Program-made: the position numbers and the translations under genes
Part shown: positions 1 to 8,940 of the stretch, in pieces
Position numbering within the stretch: the stretch's first letter is position 1
How the letters are laid out: each line of letters starts with the position of its first letter
Notes under the pieces: generated by a model
Databases searched by the model: none
The model's input: only the letters and a program-made list of their open reading frames with translations
Told to the model about the DNA's origin: nothing
Assembly (NCBI GenBank): GCA_004335635.1
Contig: QAXH01002817.1
Location: 1-29,884, forward strand
Direction: 5' to 3'
DNA from: Chloromonas sp. AAM2
Lineage: Eukaryota > Chlorophyta > Chlorophyceae > Chlamydomonadales > Chlamydomonadaceae
DNA length: 29,884 nucleotides

Positions 1-63
1 GTATGTGCCGCGCCGCATGCCGTATGTGCCGCGCCGCATGCCGTATGTGCCGCGCCGCATGCC
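1..63. repeat. 21-bp tandem repeat, three perfect copies
   Basis: Three identical 21-bp units (GTATGTGCCGCGCCGCATGC plus C) start at 1, 22 and 43. They lie in the intron upstream of the first visible MetRS exon. The array may continue left of the window. Confidence 0.95.
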
Positions 64-130
64 ATGATCATCACGGACGGCAGATGGAGTCCACACAAGG
101 ATCAAAGTGTAACTAAGTGTCGTGTCACAG

Positions 131-2580
131 GACGGACGGCGACTTTGCCGAGGAGCGGTTTTGCAACACCGTGAACGCAGCGCTGGCCAACAACCTGGGC
201 AACATGCTCAACCGAACGCTCAGCCTACTGGCCAAGTACTGCGACAGCAAGGCAAGGACAGAAGCAAATAGCAAGTGTGCGAATTCGTTTTCAAATCGTT
301 GCCTTGTGTCGGGCGGGCAGTCAGATATCACCAAGCCAGGTGTCTCCTTCCATGCCTCCTTCCATGCCTCCTTCCTTGCTGGCTACGTGTTAACCCTGCC
401 TCCCGGTGTCCGTTGGTGTTCATGCCTGCTGTTGTCACACCTGACCCTCAGCGAGGGGCTGACCAGCATACAGCCCCGCACTCTGACTAGCCTTCAGGTG
501 GTTATTCGCTTCTCTGTGTGTGTTAATGCCAGTGGCCTGCCAACGTTATTGTTGCCACATTTGACTCTCAGTGCCTCTGTTGGCGGATTAGTACCTGATT
601 CTGTGGGCTGCACACCCAACCCCCGGCCTTGGCCCTGACCCTATGCCCATGCAGGTGGTGTGTGATGTCTCCGCTCTGCCCGAGCACCATCCCATCCGGC
701 AGCTGGCCAGGTGCGAGACAGAGAATGGCATGGACAGCTGTACATAACGTACATGTGCATGATGCAACTGCACGTACGTTCTCCGACGTGTCAACCATGT
801 TTGCTCTTCAATCTGGCACGGGACTCTCCCTGCATGCATGCATGCATGCATGCCGATTTCTGTGATTTGTGCTGCATGCTTGATACGTCTTGCTGAACAA
901 CGCAGCCCACAGTTTACAAGTTGCGCCCCGCTTACTCCAGCCATGACGTCTGCGAATGAACTGTACGTGAGTGGACTTTGCGCGTTCACTGCTCCTGCCG
1001 CCCTTGCGCCGCCTGCCACACTGCCGGCAGCCTAGGTACACCTCATTGTTTGTGAGAACGCTGGACGAGTTCACTGCTCCTGGTGCTTGCGCCCCCTGCT
1101 CCTCCGCAGGTCGCAGGTGTCCGTCGCCGCGTCCGCCTACGCATCCCTCGCCTTCCACGAGGCCGCAGACGCCCTCATGGCGCTGTGCTCCCGGGGAAAC
1201 CTCATGCTGGAGGAGGCGCAGCCGTGGACAGCACTCAAAAAGGTGAGTCATCACATGAATTGTCGCATGGGTTGTCACATGGGTTGTCACACGGAATCAG
1301 TTTTGACTCGCATGTTTGGTGTTTTGTGATCATCTCAGCCTCGTCCTTGCTACTTCCCCCTGCCTGATCATTTGCACTGATTACTTGCACTGCCGGGTCT
1401 GTATCAATTTGGCCAATTGACCTTGCAGTCCCCATCCTACATAATCTCAAGAGTCGTGTCATCCAGCCTCTTCTTAGTGCCCATGGCAGATTTGATATGC
1501 TGGTTTCTAAACAGTTCATGGCTTAACACCACATGTGCGTGTCTTGGGCAGGTAGTCTTGCGTGACAAAGAGCTGTGTTTTGCTGAACATGCTTTTGTCG
1601 CATTTAGTGTCCTGTCTGGGTGACGCCACTCCTTTCTATTCCTGTACACCCCCTACCTTCCTGTGCAGCACACGAAGTGTGCATTGGTTTCCCCGTGTCT
1701 GTGGCAATGCTTGAAGAGCGTGTTGTGCATGCTGCCTGTCGTTTCATTCATTGGATGTTGCGCATGCCCTGCGCAGGGTGACGACGCTCAGAAGGCGTCA
1801 GCGGCCGAGGTGCTATGCATTGTCCTGGAGGTGGTGCGCATCGCCGCCATCGGCCTGATGCCGCTCACTCCCGCGCTGTCTCAGCGCTGCTTCCAGCAAC
1901 TGGGGCTGCCGGAGACATATGCCAAGGTCAGGCTTCTGCTTGCTAGAGATTTGGTGTGAGATGGGAGCAGCATCATTTCCATGAATTCGCTTTGTAGGAA
2001 TTAAATGCAAGATGAATACATTGTGCGGCAGAATACTAGCATGGAAGGCCAAACCGTTTTGCCAGGAAAGCGTTGGTGTTGCCTTCAGTCCTGGCAGGGA
2101 CTGCTCAGCGGGGCAAGAGAGGAAGGGAACCGAGCCACCAGCGCAACTGTTTGCTCTAGCAGCACAAACACAGAGGCTCGGTGGCAGACCAATCAGACTG
2201 GCTGGGCAACCAGAGGTGTTTACGCACCGGCGCAGTACCGTTCTTGCGTCTTGTGTGAATGTGCGGGGTCAGATGCTGTCAGGGGTGCAAGGCAGGGTGA
2301 ACTGTGGGGGAGGCAAGGCACCATCACACCACCTCATCATGTGCACTGAACATGACCGAGCATGTGACGTGTGACGTGTCACATCTTACAGGATCTACAC
2401 TGGTCTCACACTGCATGGGGCGGCCTCCCTGTCGGTCACACTATCGCCTCCGCCCAGCCTGTCTTCACTCGTCTGCTCACTGCCGAGGAAAAGGCTAAGC
2501 TGGACAGCCCAGCGCAAGGCAGTGCGCAGCCCAAGCCCAAGAAGGTCAAGGCGAAGAAGGAGCCCGCGGTTGCCCAGTAA
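131..2580 (+). CDS. Methionyl-tRNA synthetase, organellar type, C-terminal five exons
   Basis: This encodes the C-terminal anticodon-binding part of methionyl-tRNA synthetase, which charges tRNA-Met. Exons are 131-251, 655-710, 1110-1242, 1777-1926 and 2392-2580 (TAA). All phases agree and give about 215 residues. The first exon reads TDGDFAEERF then LANNLGNMLNRTLSLL, the hallmark helix entering the anticodon domain. Later exons carry ARSQVSVAASAYASLAF, RGNLMLEEAQPW and HWSHTAWGGLPVGH, the last matching the C-terminal W-GGL-G motif of plant organellar MetRS. The protein ends in a lysine-rich tail (PKPKKVKAKKEP). The Rossmann fold, with its HIGH and KMSKS motifs, must lie left of the window. 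Intron 1 starts with GC (AAG/GCAAGG); the others are GT-AG. Organellar rather than cytosolic assignment rests on motif likeness. The targeting peptide is not visible. Confidence 0.93.
831..853. repeat. TGCA tetranucleotide run in MetRS intron 2
   Basis: This is an uninterrupted, self-complementary (TGCA)n run of 23 bases. It lies in the intron between the second and third visible MetRS exons. Confidence 0.9.
1261..1295. repeat. 12-bp tandem repeat in MetRS intron 3
   Basis: About three copies of TGTCACATGGGT, with small changes, follow the exon 3 splice donor at 1243. Confidence 0.8.
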
Positions 2581-4152
2581 CACCATGGCCCCTCTGAGAC
2601 AACGACAGCTACTCGAGTGTGGTTCTGAAGGGCCCAGTTGAGAGGCCGTTGCCAGGTACACTCACACGGGCTGACACCTGGGCCATCATCTGACCAGTGG
2701 AACGTACGAAGGCTGGGACCACAGGGACAGAGCACCAGGGCAAGCGTAGGCGGGTTTGAATATCCCCGGAACGATCTGGAGGGACTGTGCACAAGAAGGA
2801 AGGGTACCAAGCCTGTCCGACATCCACCGAGGTGGTAGTGCTGGCGGCCCACCTCAATACACATGCATCACACAAGCAATGCAACGACAGGAGGAGGTTC
2901 TGATCAGGGGACGCTGCGTATTCCGCTTCACGACAAGTGCAGATAAGCAGCGACCATGCTCGTCTGTCTGATTCACAGCAGCTACTGGGCTGTTCACCGC
3001 CTGCGCCGTTCGTGCCTTAAAGATGTTGAGTGCTGTCGCAGCCCAGGGGGACTCTGTCCCCACGGGATTCCTTGTCCAAAGGGGACTCTAGCCTTAAACT
3101 ACCTCCAAGGCCCCCAGTTTGGCATGGTAAGACACAACCTTCCAAAACATTCCAAGTGATATCAAACTCACTGTACAATGGCTTCATGATCGCCAAGGCG
3201 TCAGCCCCTGTAAGCAACATGCCCCTGTGCGTGTCTGTGCATGTGCATCGGTAGCAACAAGAGCCTTGAAGCCCAGTATATGGCTGGTTCTGGCAAGATT
3301 GAGGTAGGTCATGATCAAAACGTCTGTGAAGCACGACATGGGAATAGGCGTGCAAGGTTTTGGCGCTGCATGCGAGCGAGCCCAGGCTACTCAGGAGCAG
3401 GAAATCACATGTCAACATTTCATGCAGAGAGTATTGATCACCAGGCCGAGGAGTGTACAATGGAGAGTCGCGAGCTGTGCTTGACGGGCACCAGCATGTC
3501 AATGCCGCTGTTAGTAGTGTCTGTTAGTAGTACCTATATCTTACAACAGCAAATCAAAGCACCAACTCTACTGGGCATCATCGCACGTATACAACCTCAA
3601 GCGCGGTGTCCTCTTACAATGTTGCTGGTCAGGACACGTGGTAGGGCCATGAACGACACTTGGCTTGTATGGGGTGTCTGGGCCAGCACGCCGTACGCAG
3701 GCCGATAGTTTGTAAAGAGATCCCAACGGAGTTGATGAGGAGATTGCCAGTCCGGACTGGCTGGTACACGGAAGCAGGCGTTGCTGGCCAGGCTTTTCGT
3801 CGTCAGATGGCTCAGATACTCATGTTCTCGCAAGCGCAAAGGTGACATGGCCCCTGCGGAATCTGCTAGCCTGATGTCGCTAGCCCAACTATTTCAACGG
3901 CAACAGCCAGGCGAACGAACGGATGTGGTCGGAAATAAATGCTGACACGAGTTGTGACAGATCCCCTGACTGAAACGGATATATCAGTTAACCTTCGCGT
4001 TGGCGCTTTTCATTGAGGCAATTCATCCTTCTCGGCGCAACTGTGTCACGAGGGATAGAAGCCAGAAGTGACAGCATATTAGTGCAGAACAGGGAAGGGC
4101 TCTGCAGTTGGGTTTCTTCAATACCTACCTGCCTCACTGTAACCAGAGTGTT
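2581..4152. other. Intergenic stretch without a recognisable gene
   Basis: Reading frames here are short, and none shows a known domain or an exon chain with consistent splice phases. It holds the MetRS 3' flank and one short dispersed repeat copy near 3643-3703. Confidence 0.6.
3643..3703. repeat. Dispersed repeat fragment, also at 27595-27656
   Basis: About 60 bases (AGGGCCATGAACGACACTTG onward, through GGGGTGTCTGGGCCAGCACG) recur almost unchanged at 27595-27656. Read on the minus strand, both copies keep the open peptide GVLAQTPHTSQVS, so the repeat may derive from a coding element. Confidence 0.85.
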
Positions 4153-4233
4153 GTTGATGTGTTGGTATTGGGCGAGAAAGTTGATGTGTTGGTGTTGGGC
4201 GAGAAACAATCATACCCAATCATACCCAATCAT
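4153..4233. repeat. 27-bp tandem duplication followed by 10-bp repeats
   Basis: Two 27-bp units, starting GTTGATGTGTTGGT, occupy 4153-4179 and 4180-4206 and differ at one base. They are followed by nearly three copies of CAATCATACC up to 4233. Confidence 0.92.
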
Positions 4234-4548
4234 AAGACAAACTTTAGTGTTGACTTCGCTGCGGGCTTGGATTTTTCTTTGGCAGTGCGCTGCGCCTTTC
4301 ACGGCCCTTGCACACTTTACCGGTCGCCTGGATTCTCGATGGCGAAGCAACAGGAATGAACACGTTTCTATGTATTCTTCATTCCTGCCTAATTGCTTTG
4401 ACGCAGTGGCCCATGAACATGATGCACATCGCACACCGCCCTTGCAACGCCACCCACTGCACACCACCACCTGCATGCACAGACTGAAGGTGATGCGTAC
4501 TCCAATGCATTGCTCTCACGGATTTTTGCGCATAAATGGCCAAACAAC

Positions 4549-5415
4549 ATGTGGGAAAAGTCATTCTGCCCTGGAAACACATTGGCCATTTTCATAGAAC
4601 AGCCGACTCACAGTGATGAGCGTCCATTCTCCTGCGACGTTGAAGGTTGCACAGCAGCGTTCAATTGGGCTAGTCACCTGATCGTGCATGCGAAAACGCA
4701 TACTGGAGAGCGCCCATTCGCTGGTAATTTTCCAGGCTGCAGTGCAGCCTTCGGACAGGCATGCGACTTGGTCGTCCACACGAGGACGCACACAGGACCT
4801 CGTCCCTACTGCAATGTTGAAGGTTGGAATGCCTCCTTTACACATTCAGGCAACCTTGGCCAGCACAAGAGAGCCTTGCACACGCAAGAGGGACAGACTC
4901 GTCAGAAGAAACAAGAGCAAGCCGTTGCCCGCGTCCTGACAACTGCAGACATTGCTTTCAAACGGGAGCACACCATCGACTTTCGCTGCGTAGGAGATGT
5001 AGACGGATCAATTGCCCGTATTGACTTTGTTATCGTCCTCCATGGCCATGTGATCTTCTTGGAGGTGGACGAGAATCAGCACAAGTTTGGTTACGGCAAC
5101 GTCAGCTGCGACATGAAACGCATGAGCAAGGCCATGGAGTCGCTCGCGCTTGAAGGGTGCACTCTCCCTGTGATCTTCTTGCGCTACAATCCTCACGGCT
5201 ACACCGTTGGTGACATTGCCCAGTAAACAAAGCGGTCAACGCGAGAAAACATGCTGGTCACCTTGCTGAACCGGGATCATTCCCATATTTTCACTTCCCA
5301 ACCACTGACCATCCAGTACATGTACTACGATACCATCAAAGGTGCACCCGCTGTAGTGCTTGATGCTGAGTATGCAAAGCCGATCGCAGAGTGCGTATTG
5401 TCGACAGTAGTGTGA
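4549..5415 (+). pseudogene. C2H2 zinc-finger / PD-(D/E)XK-like nuclease fusion, interrupted by an in-frame stop
   Basis: From ATG 4549 the frame runs 225 residues to TAA at 5224-5226. It then stays open in the same frame to TGA at 5413-5415. Residues 27-51 form an intact C2H2 finger (C29, C34, H47, H51). Two more fingers are damaged: at about 57-81 the first Cys is Gly59, and at about 86-111 the second Cys is Trp93. Residues about 115-225 resemble a nuclease-like domain known from giant viruses and some protists: RIDFVIV (D159), FLEVDENQH (E172, D174), CDMKRM (K190) and FLRYNPHGY. After the stop, the peptide IQYMYYDT and following residues look like the usual end of this domain. The role would be sequence-guided DNA cutting, which is inference. 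Domain naming is from motif memory. It sits at the edge of the virus-like block and has no introns. Confidence 0.78.
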
Positions 5416-5915
5416 AGCTCGGCGATGCTCGGCGACGTTCGGCACCCAACGATGGTGCTCGGTGACGCTCGGAATTTCTGGCTAGCTTTGCTTGTTGGGC
5501 CACACGAGCGAGGTGACCTATAGGATAGGGAGCGTCCTAGTTCGTTCACGGGGGGAGCGGAGTAGACGACGCGAACGACGTCGGACACTGAGGCGATGCG
5601 AACGTAGTCGCGGGCGCTGTCTTGCAAGCTCTACTCTCGCTCGGACGACGGTGGCCGCGCTAGCCATGCGTGCACTCCGGCGAGGCCGTTCACACCCGCG
5701 CGTTCCCTGAGCTCCATAGAGGCTGTCGACATTTCGTTGCCACCCCTCCCATGTGTCCTGAGGGTGTCGCCAGCGTGGCGTCGCCACGGGTGTCTGCACG
5801 GCGTCGCCAGGGTGCATTCGAGCCCCAGGTGCCGCCAGGCGAGTGCACGCCAGCGTGGACAAGGTCGCTGTTGTGTGTGGGCGCGGCGGTCTTGGGTGAA
5901 GCCGGAGTCGGCAGG
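5416..5915. other. GC-rich stretch, no recognised gene
   Basis: The sequence is rich in short degenerate repeats of the kind CTCGGCGACG and GTCGCCAGCGTGG. Frames are open by composition on both strands, but none shows a recognisable protein motif. It separates the nuclease pseudogene from the methyltransferase remnants. Confidence 0.5.
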
Positions 5916-6023
5916 TAGTTGGCCGTCGCCATTTAGTTGGTCGTCGCCAAGTATGTTGTCGTCGCCAAATAGTTCGTCGTCGCCAAGTGTGTGGTCGCCG
6001 CCAGGTAGTTGGCCGTCACCACG
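5916..6023. repeat. 18-bp tandem repeat, six units, inside a methyltransferase remnant
   Basis: Six units of TAGTTGGTCGTCGCCAAG with substitutions lie end to end. On the minus strand they are read in frame as repeats close to YLATTN and extend the broken methyltransferase copy to its stop codon at 5933-5935. Confidence 0.85.
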
Positions 6024-6127
6024 GGCTCTGCGGCGATCTCGCAGTACGCCACGGGCCGAGCCACGCCCTCGAGGGTCAGCGTCATGCCCCCGATGCCTGA
6101 GAAGAGGTCAAGCGTTCGCAGGGCCAT
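5933..6127 (-). pseudogene. Cytosine-5 DNA methyltransferase, N-terminal fragment (motif I only)
   Basis: From ATG at 6127 the minus strand reads MALRTLDLFSGIGG, the S-adenosylmethionine-binding motif I of cytosine-5 DNA methyltransferases, then VARPVAYCEI (motif II). The homology stops there. The next residues become a YLATTN-like repeat made by the 18-bp array, and the frame ends after 64 codons, against 300 or more for the family. Nothing like the PCQ motif IV follows. The fragment lies just downstream, on the same strand, of a second methyltransferase copy that has lost motif I. The two share the VAR-VAY-E segment, so they are paralogous remnants and not one permuted gene. Confidence 0.78.
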
Positions 6128-6272
6128 CCGACGCACGTGTGCCTTATGCGGGAATATATTTGGCGTTGGAGGGTGGACGCTCCAGGCGCGCGTCACAACG
6201 AGGCAGCGGTTGTCACGGCGGCGGCCGGTTGGGACGAGTACAGAAACGTGCGGGACCTGGCTTGCAACACAC

Positions 6273-7290
6273 TCAGGCGACAAGGCCCCACGTCCATCCC
6301 AGAGAGTATCCCATGAGCCACTCGATGAATTCGGGGTTGACCGTGTAATAGTAGGATCGATGGCTGATGCAAGGCGAGCGTGGACACCGAGAGCTCTTAT
6401 CAAACATGATGTTGCTCGGTGTTGTGCAGCATTCTGCACCATTGCTTGACGGTGCGTCCCTGGTCCCAGATGCCATGCACTGGAGTGTACCACCGTGTCA
6501 AAATCCGCAGCGTCTTGCCGTCGTCTCTAATGAGGTCGATCTTGACGTGATTGTCGGCCAGGATGGTGTAACGATGCGTCGTCGCTTGGAACCGTCGAGT
6601 CGACGGACGTGCCGCGTAGATGATGCCTCGGCGTCCGCGATCAATGTTGGTGATGGTGGCCTCGGCAGCCTCCCGTGTCGCTGTCGGCGCCTTCAGCGCA
6701 TCCGCCAGCTCGTGATAAGTGCGCGCGATGAACCGGGGGACCACCGAGTTGCCCAGCCTGCGGCACCGTTGGATCCGGACGTACGTGTCGCGTCCAGGCG
6801 AACTGTCGCAGCGCCTGGGGCTGCTTGCTGGCGAGGCACACCCAGCGCGTCCTCTTGTGCAGGGCGCCCACGTGGCTGGCCGAAAAGTAGCCATACACGA
6901 CGTCCGTGAAGCCCGCCTTCCGCAGCTCGGCCAGGATTCTGGACAAGCCGTTGTTGCGGACGTTGGGCGAGCTCTCAAGCAGCACATGCTGGATGCTGCC
7001 GACGCTGCGCAAGATGCGGACGATCTCGAAGAACAGCCCGGAGCGCTCGCCGTCTAGGCCGTCGGTCCGGTCGCCCGCGATCGAAATGCCCTGGCACGGG
7101 AAGCCGCCGGTCAGCAGCGCGGGCCGCAACGGCAAGAGGTCCTCGCCGTCAGCTTGGTGACGTCTTCGAAGATCGGGGCCGACTCCAGCCTGTTGGAACG
7201 GATGTTGGCCTGCAGGATCGAGCGGCACTGCGTGTCGAGCTCGCTGTAAGCCACGGTCCGAGCGACCTGTCGCAGCGCACGGCTGAACCA
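6273..7290 (-). pseudogene. Cytosine-5 DNA methyltransferase, phage/giant-virus type, frameshifted and lacking motif I
   Basis: The gene would methylate cytosine in DNA. Reading down the minus strand, motifs appear in normal order: VARTVAYSELD near 7254 (motif II), APIFEDVTKL (III), GGFPCQGISIAG with the catalytic Cys near 7096 (IV), LLESSPNV near 6976 (VI, with ESS instead of the usual ENS/ENV), GALHKRTRW (VIII) and RRLGNSVVP near 6753 (X). RWYTPVHG and NPEFIEWLMGYSLGWT (6338-6291) follow, a tail typical of viral and phage enzymes. At least three frame changes are needed, near 7155, 6800 and 6400. The upstream end begins at FSRALRQVAR, where LDLFSGIGG should precede, so the cofactor-binding motif I is absent. 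It cannot be active as it stands. Confidence 0.85.
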
Positions 7291-7522
7291 AGGGTGGGCA
7301 TCCGAGGCGGACCCATTTTGCTCGCGCTGCGCGCTCGACTGATTTTGCTCTGTACTCAAGCGGTCGACAATATTTCTGGGCCTTGCTGGGGGCCGCGTGG
7401 GACTCGTTTTCGCAACCTGCCGTGCGAGGTAGAGTTGTTGCAGCTTTGAGGGGTCCGTGCACACACACGTGTGCGCGCGCCCTCGTTGGGCCTCAATCTT
7501 GCAATCATATACCCATCATTAG

Positions 7523-8126
7523 TTAGCTCTCACAAACGCCTCTGTCCAGCAGCAGGCGCGCGGCGCCGTACTTGAGACGGACGTGCGCGCCGCGGTCGAC
7601 GCACGCCGTCTCTAGGTGGCCATTCCGCTCGACTTGGTGCACGGTGCCCGGGTATGCACAAGGATTTGTGCACGGTGGGTTCTCGACGTACCGACCGTGG
7701 GTCATGACGCCCCGGACCTGCATGGACCTGGCGCCCGTTGGTTCCAGCACTCGCATCACGTCGTCTTGTACCCAGTCGTGGAGGCCGGGCCTGCCGTCCG
7801 GCCGCTTGAGCTTGAACAAGCCCATGCACAGCTTGTCATCACATGCCACGCCTCCTGGACCTCGCGCATAATCGTGGTGATCGCGTACTCGTCCGGGGTT
7901 GGCGTCATCCCGTAGGGAGACGGATACCATTCCAGCGCGCCCACCTGCTCGCACCACGTGTTGCCCGAGGTGGTGTCGTACGCGTCGCGCTCGTCTGCGT
8001 GGCCGTATCCTCAAGCACGTCTTCCGGCCAATGCTCCTCGTCACCATCGTGGCAGCACAGCACGTGCGCTTTGTAGGCCTCCTCGTCCTCGAAGACGACG
8101 GCGACGTGTTTCACGATGCTGGCCAT
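7523..8126 (-). pseudogene. Unrecognised gene with two frameshifts
   Basis: Three overlapping minus-strand frames join into one coherent protein of about 200 residues. From ATG 8126 it reads MASIVKHVAVVFEDEEAYKA. A frame change near 8015 continues as NTWCEQVGALEWYPSPYG and EYAITTIMREVQEAW. A second, near 7840, continues as KLCMGLFKLKRPDG and HDWVQDDVMRVLEPTGA, ending at the stop at 7523-7525. The composition (dispersed Trp, Tyr and charged residues) looks like real protein in each piece. I do not recognise a family. It lies between the methyltransferase remnants and a divergent NlpC/P60-like gene, all with the same kind of lesion. Confidence 0.5.
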
Positions 8127-8143
8127 GTTGTGGTGGTACCAAG

Positions 8144-8196
8144 TTGTTGCTTGTTGCCTGTTGCTTGCCGGTTGCCTGCCTGTTGCCTGTTGCTTG
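8144..8196. repeat. TTGCCTG/TTGCTTG simple repeat
   Basis: Short alternating units of TTGCCTG and TTGCTTG fill the gap between the two divergent virus-like genes. Confidence 0.75.
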
Positions 8197-8573
8197 ATTG
8201 TGCCAGACTCTCTCTCACGGTCGGCTCAAGAAAGTCATGTTGGCACACGGTAGCGCGCCCTGGAAACAATTCCTCGCGGACTGTGTAAAAGGCGTGACGA
8301 TGGCGACGACGACCAAGGCGCAGTCTTCTTTGACGCGGTGCGCGCAGGGGACATCCTGACGTTCGCACGGTGGGGCAACGTCTTCGGCCACACCGCCGTC
8401 GTGCTGGAGGACGCGCCCGTTGATGCGCCCTTTCGCATCGCGCACACCGACGGCGGCTTCACAAGGGTGACCGTGGCGCACCTGCACCCTTCCAGCGCCG
8501 CCGCGCCTGAGGCTGACTGCGGCATCCGCATCTCCGGCAGCCACATCAAGATGATCCGGTGGGTCCCCACTTT

Positions 8574-8640
8574 TTCGTCTTCGTCTTCGTCCTCGTCCTC
8601 GTCCTCGTCGTCATTGTCATCATCGTTATCGTCGTTGTCT
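8574..8640. repeat. TCG/TCT/TCC trinucleotide run coding poly-Ser
   Basis: A run of TCN codons gives about 20 nearly continuous Ser residues in the reading frame of the NlpC/P60-like gene. Confidence 0.9.
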
Positions 8641-8661
8641 GCCTCTCGCCAGTCGTTGCTT

Positions 8662-8745
8662 CAGGCGTCCCAGCAGGCGTCGCAGGTGTCGCTTCAGGCG
8701 CCCCAGCAGGCGTCGCAGGTGTCGCTTCAGGCGCCCCAGCAGGCG
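8662..8745. repeat. 33-bp tandem repeat, about 2.5 copies
   Basis: Units starting CAGGCGTCCCAGCAGGCGTC occupy 8662-8694 and 8695-8727, with a partial unit to 8745. The length is a multiple of three and codes for repeated QASQQASQVSL peptides. A CACATGCACAGG repeat follows at 8753-8800. Confidence 0.9.
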
Positions 8746-8940
8746 ATGTTCCCACATGCACAGGCACATGCACAGGCACAGGCACATGCACAGGCACAGG
8801 CGCGCCGCAAAGCACCGCGGAGGATCGCGCTGCCGCCAATCCGCCGTCCCGTCGTCGTCACAGGAGGAGGCGGCGGTGGGGCCGTCGAGGCGGAGGTTGT
8901 TGACCACACAGCCCTAAGTGAACGTCCAGTGCGGGCATAG

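Larger units (their letters stand above)
8237..8940 (+). pseudogene. Possible permuted papain-fold (NlpC/P60, YiiX-like) protein with low-complexity tail; one frameshift
   Basis: From ATG 8237 the frame reads APWKQFLADCVKGV and then runs into a stop. A shift near 8295 opens the frame that continues FFDAVRAGDILTFARWG and NVFGHTAVVLED up to TAG at 8938-8940. The AGDIL...GHTAVVLED arrangement, with a His soon after a Gly-Asp pair, recalls permuted NlpC/P60 (YiiX-like) hydrolases, which occur in large DNA viruses. I do not see a convincing catalytic Cys downstream, because the second half is replaced by a Ser run, Gln/Ala repeats and His/Ala/Gln repeats. Family assignment is tentative. It is divergent from the unknown gene at 7523-8126. 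Confidence 0.4.

Noticed and set aside
5224..5226. TAA as a reassigned sense codon.
   Set aside because: MetRS (2578-2580) and the METTL24-like model end with TAA at natural C-termini, so the standard code is more likely.
5737..6348. Long plus-strand open frame across the methyltransferase remnants.
   Set aside because: It is an antisense shadow of GC-rich coding sequence, biased toward Arg, Ser and Pro, with no domain.
5933..7290. A single circularly permuted DNA methyltransferase with motif I at the C-terminus.
   Set aside because: Both pieces contain the motif II segment (VAR-VAY-E), so the sequence is duplicated and not merely rotated. Stops and frame changes also separate them.
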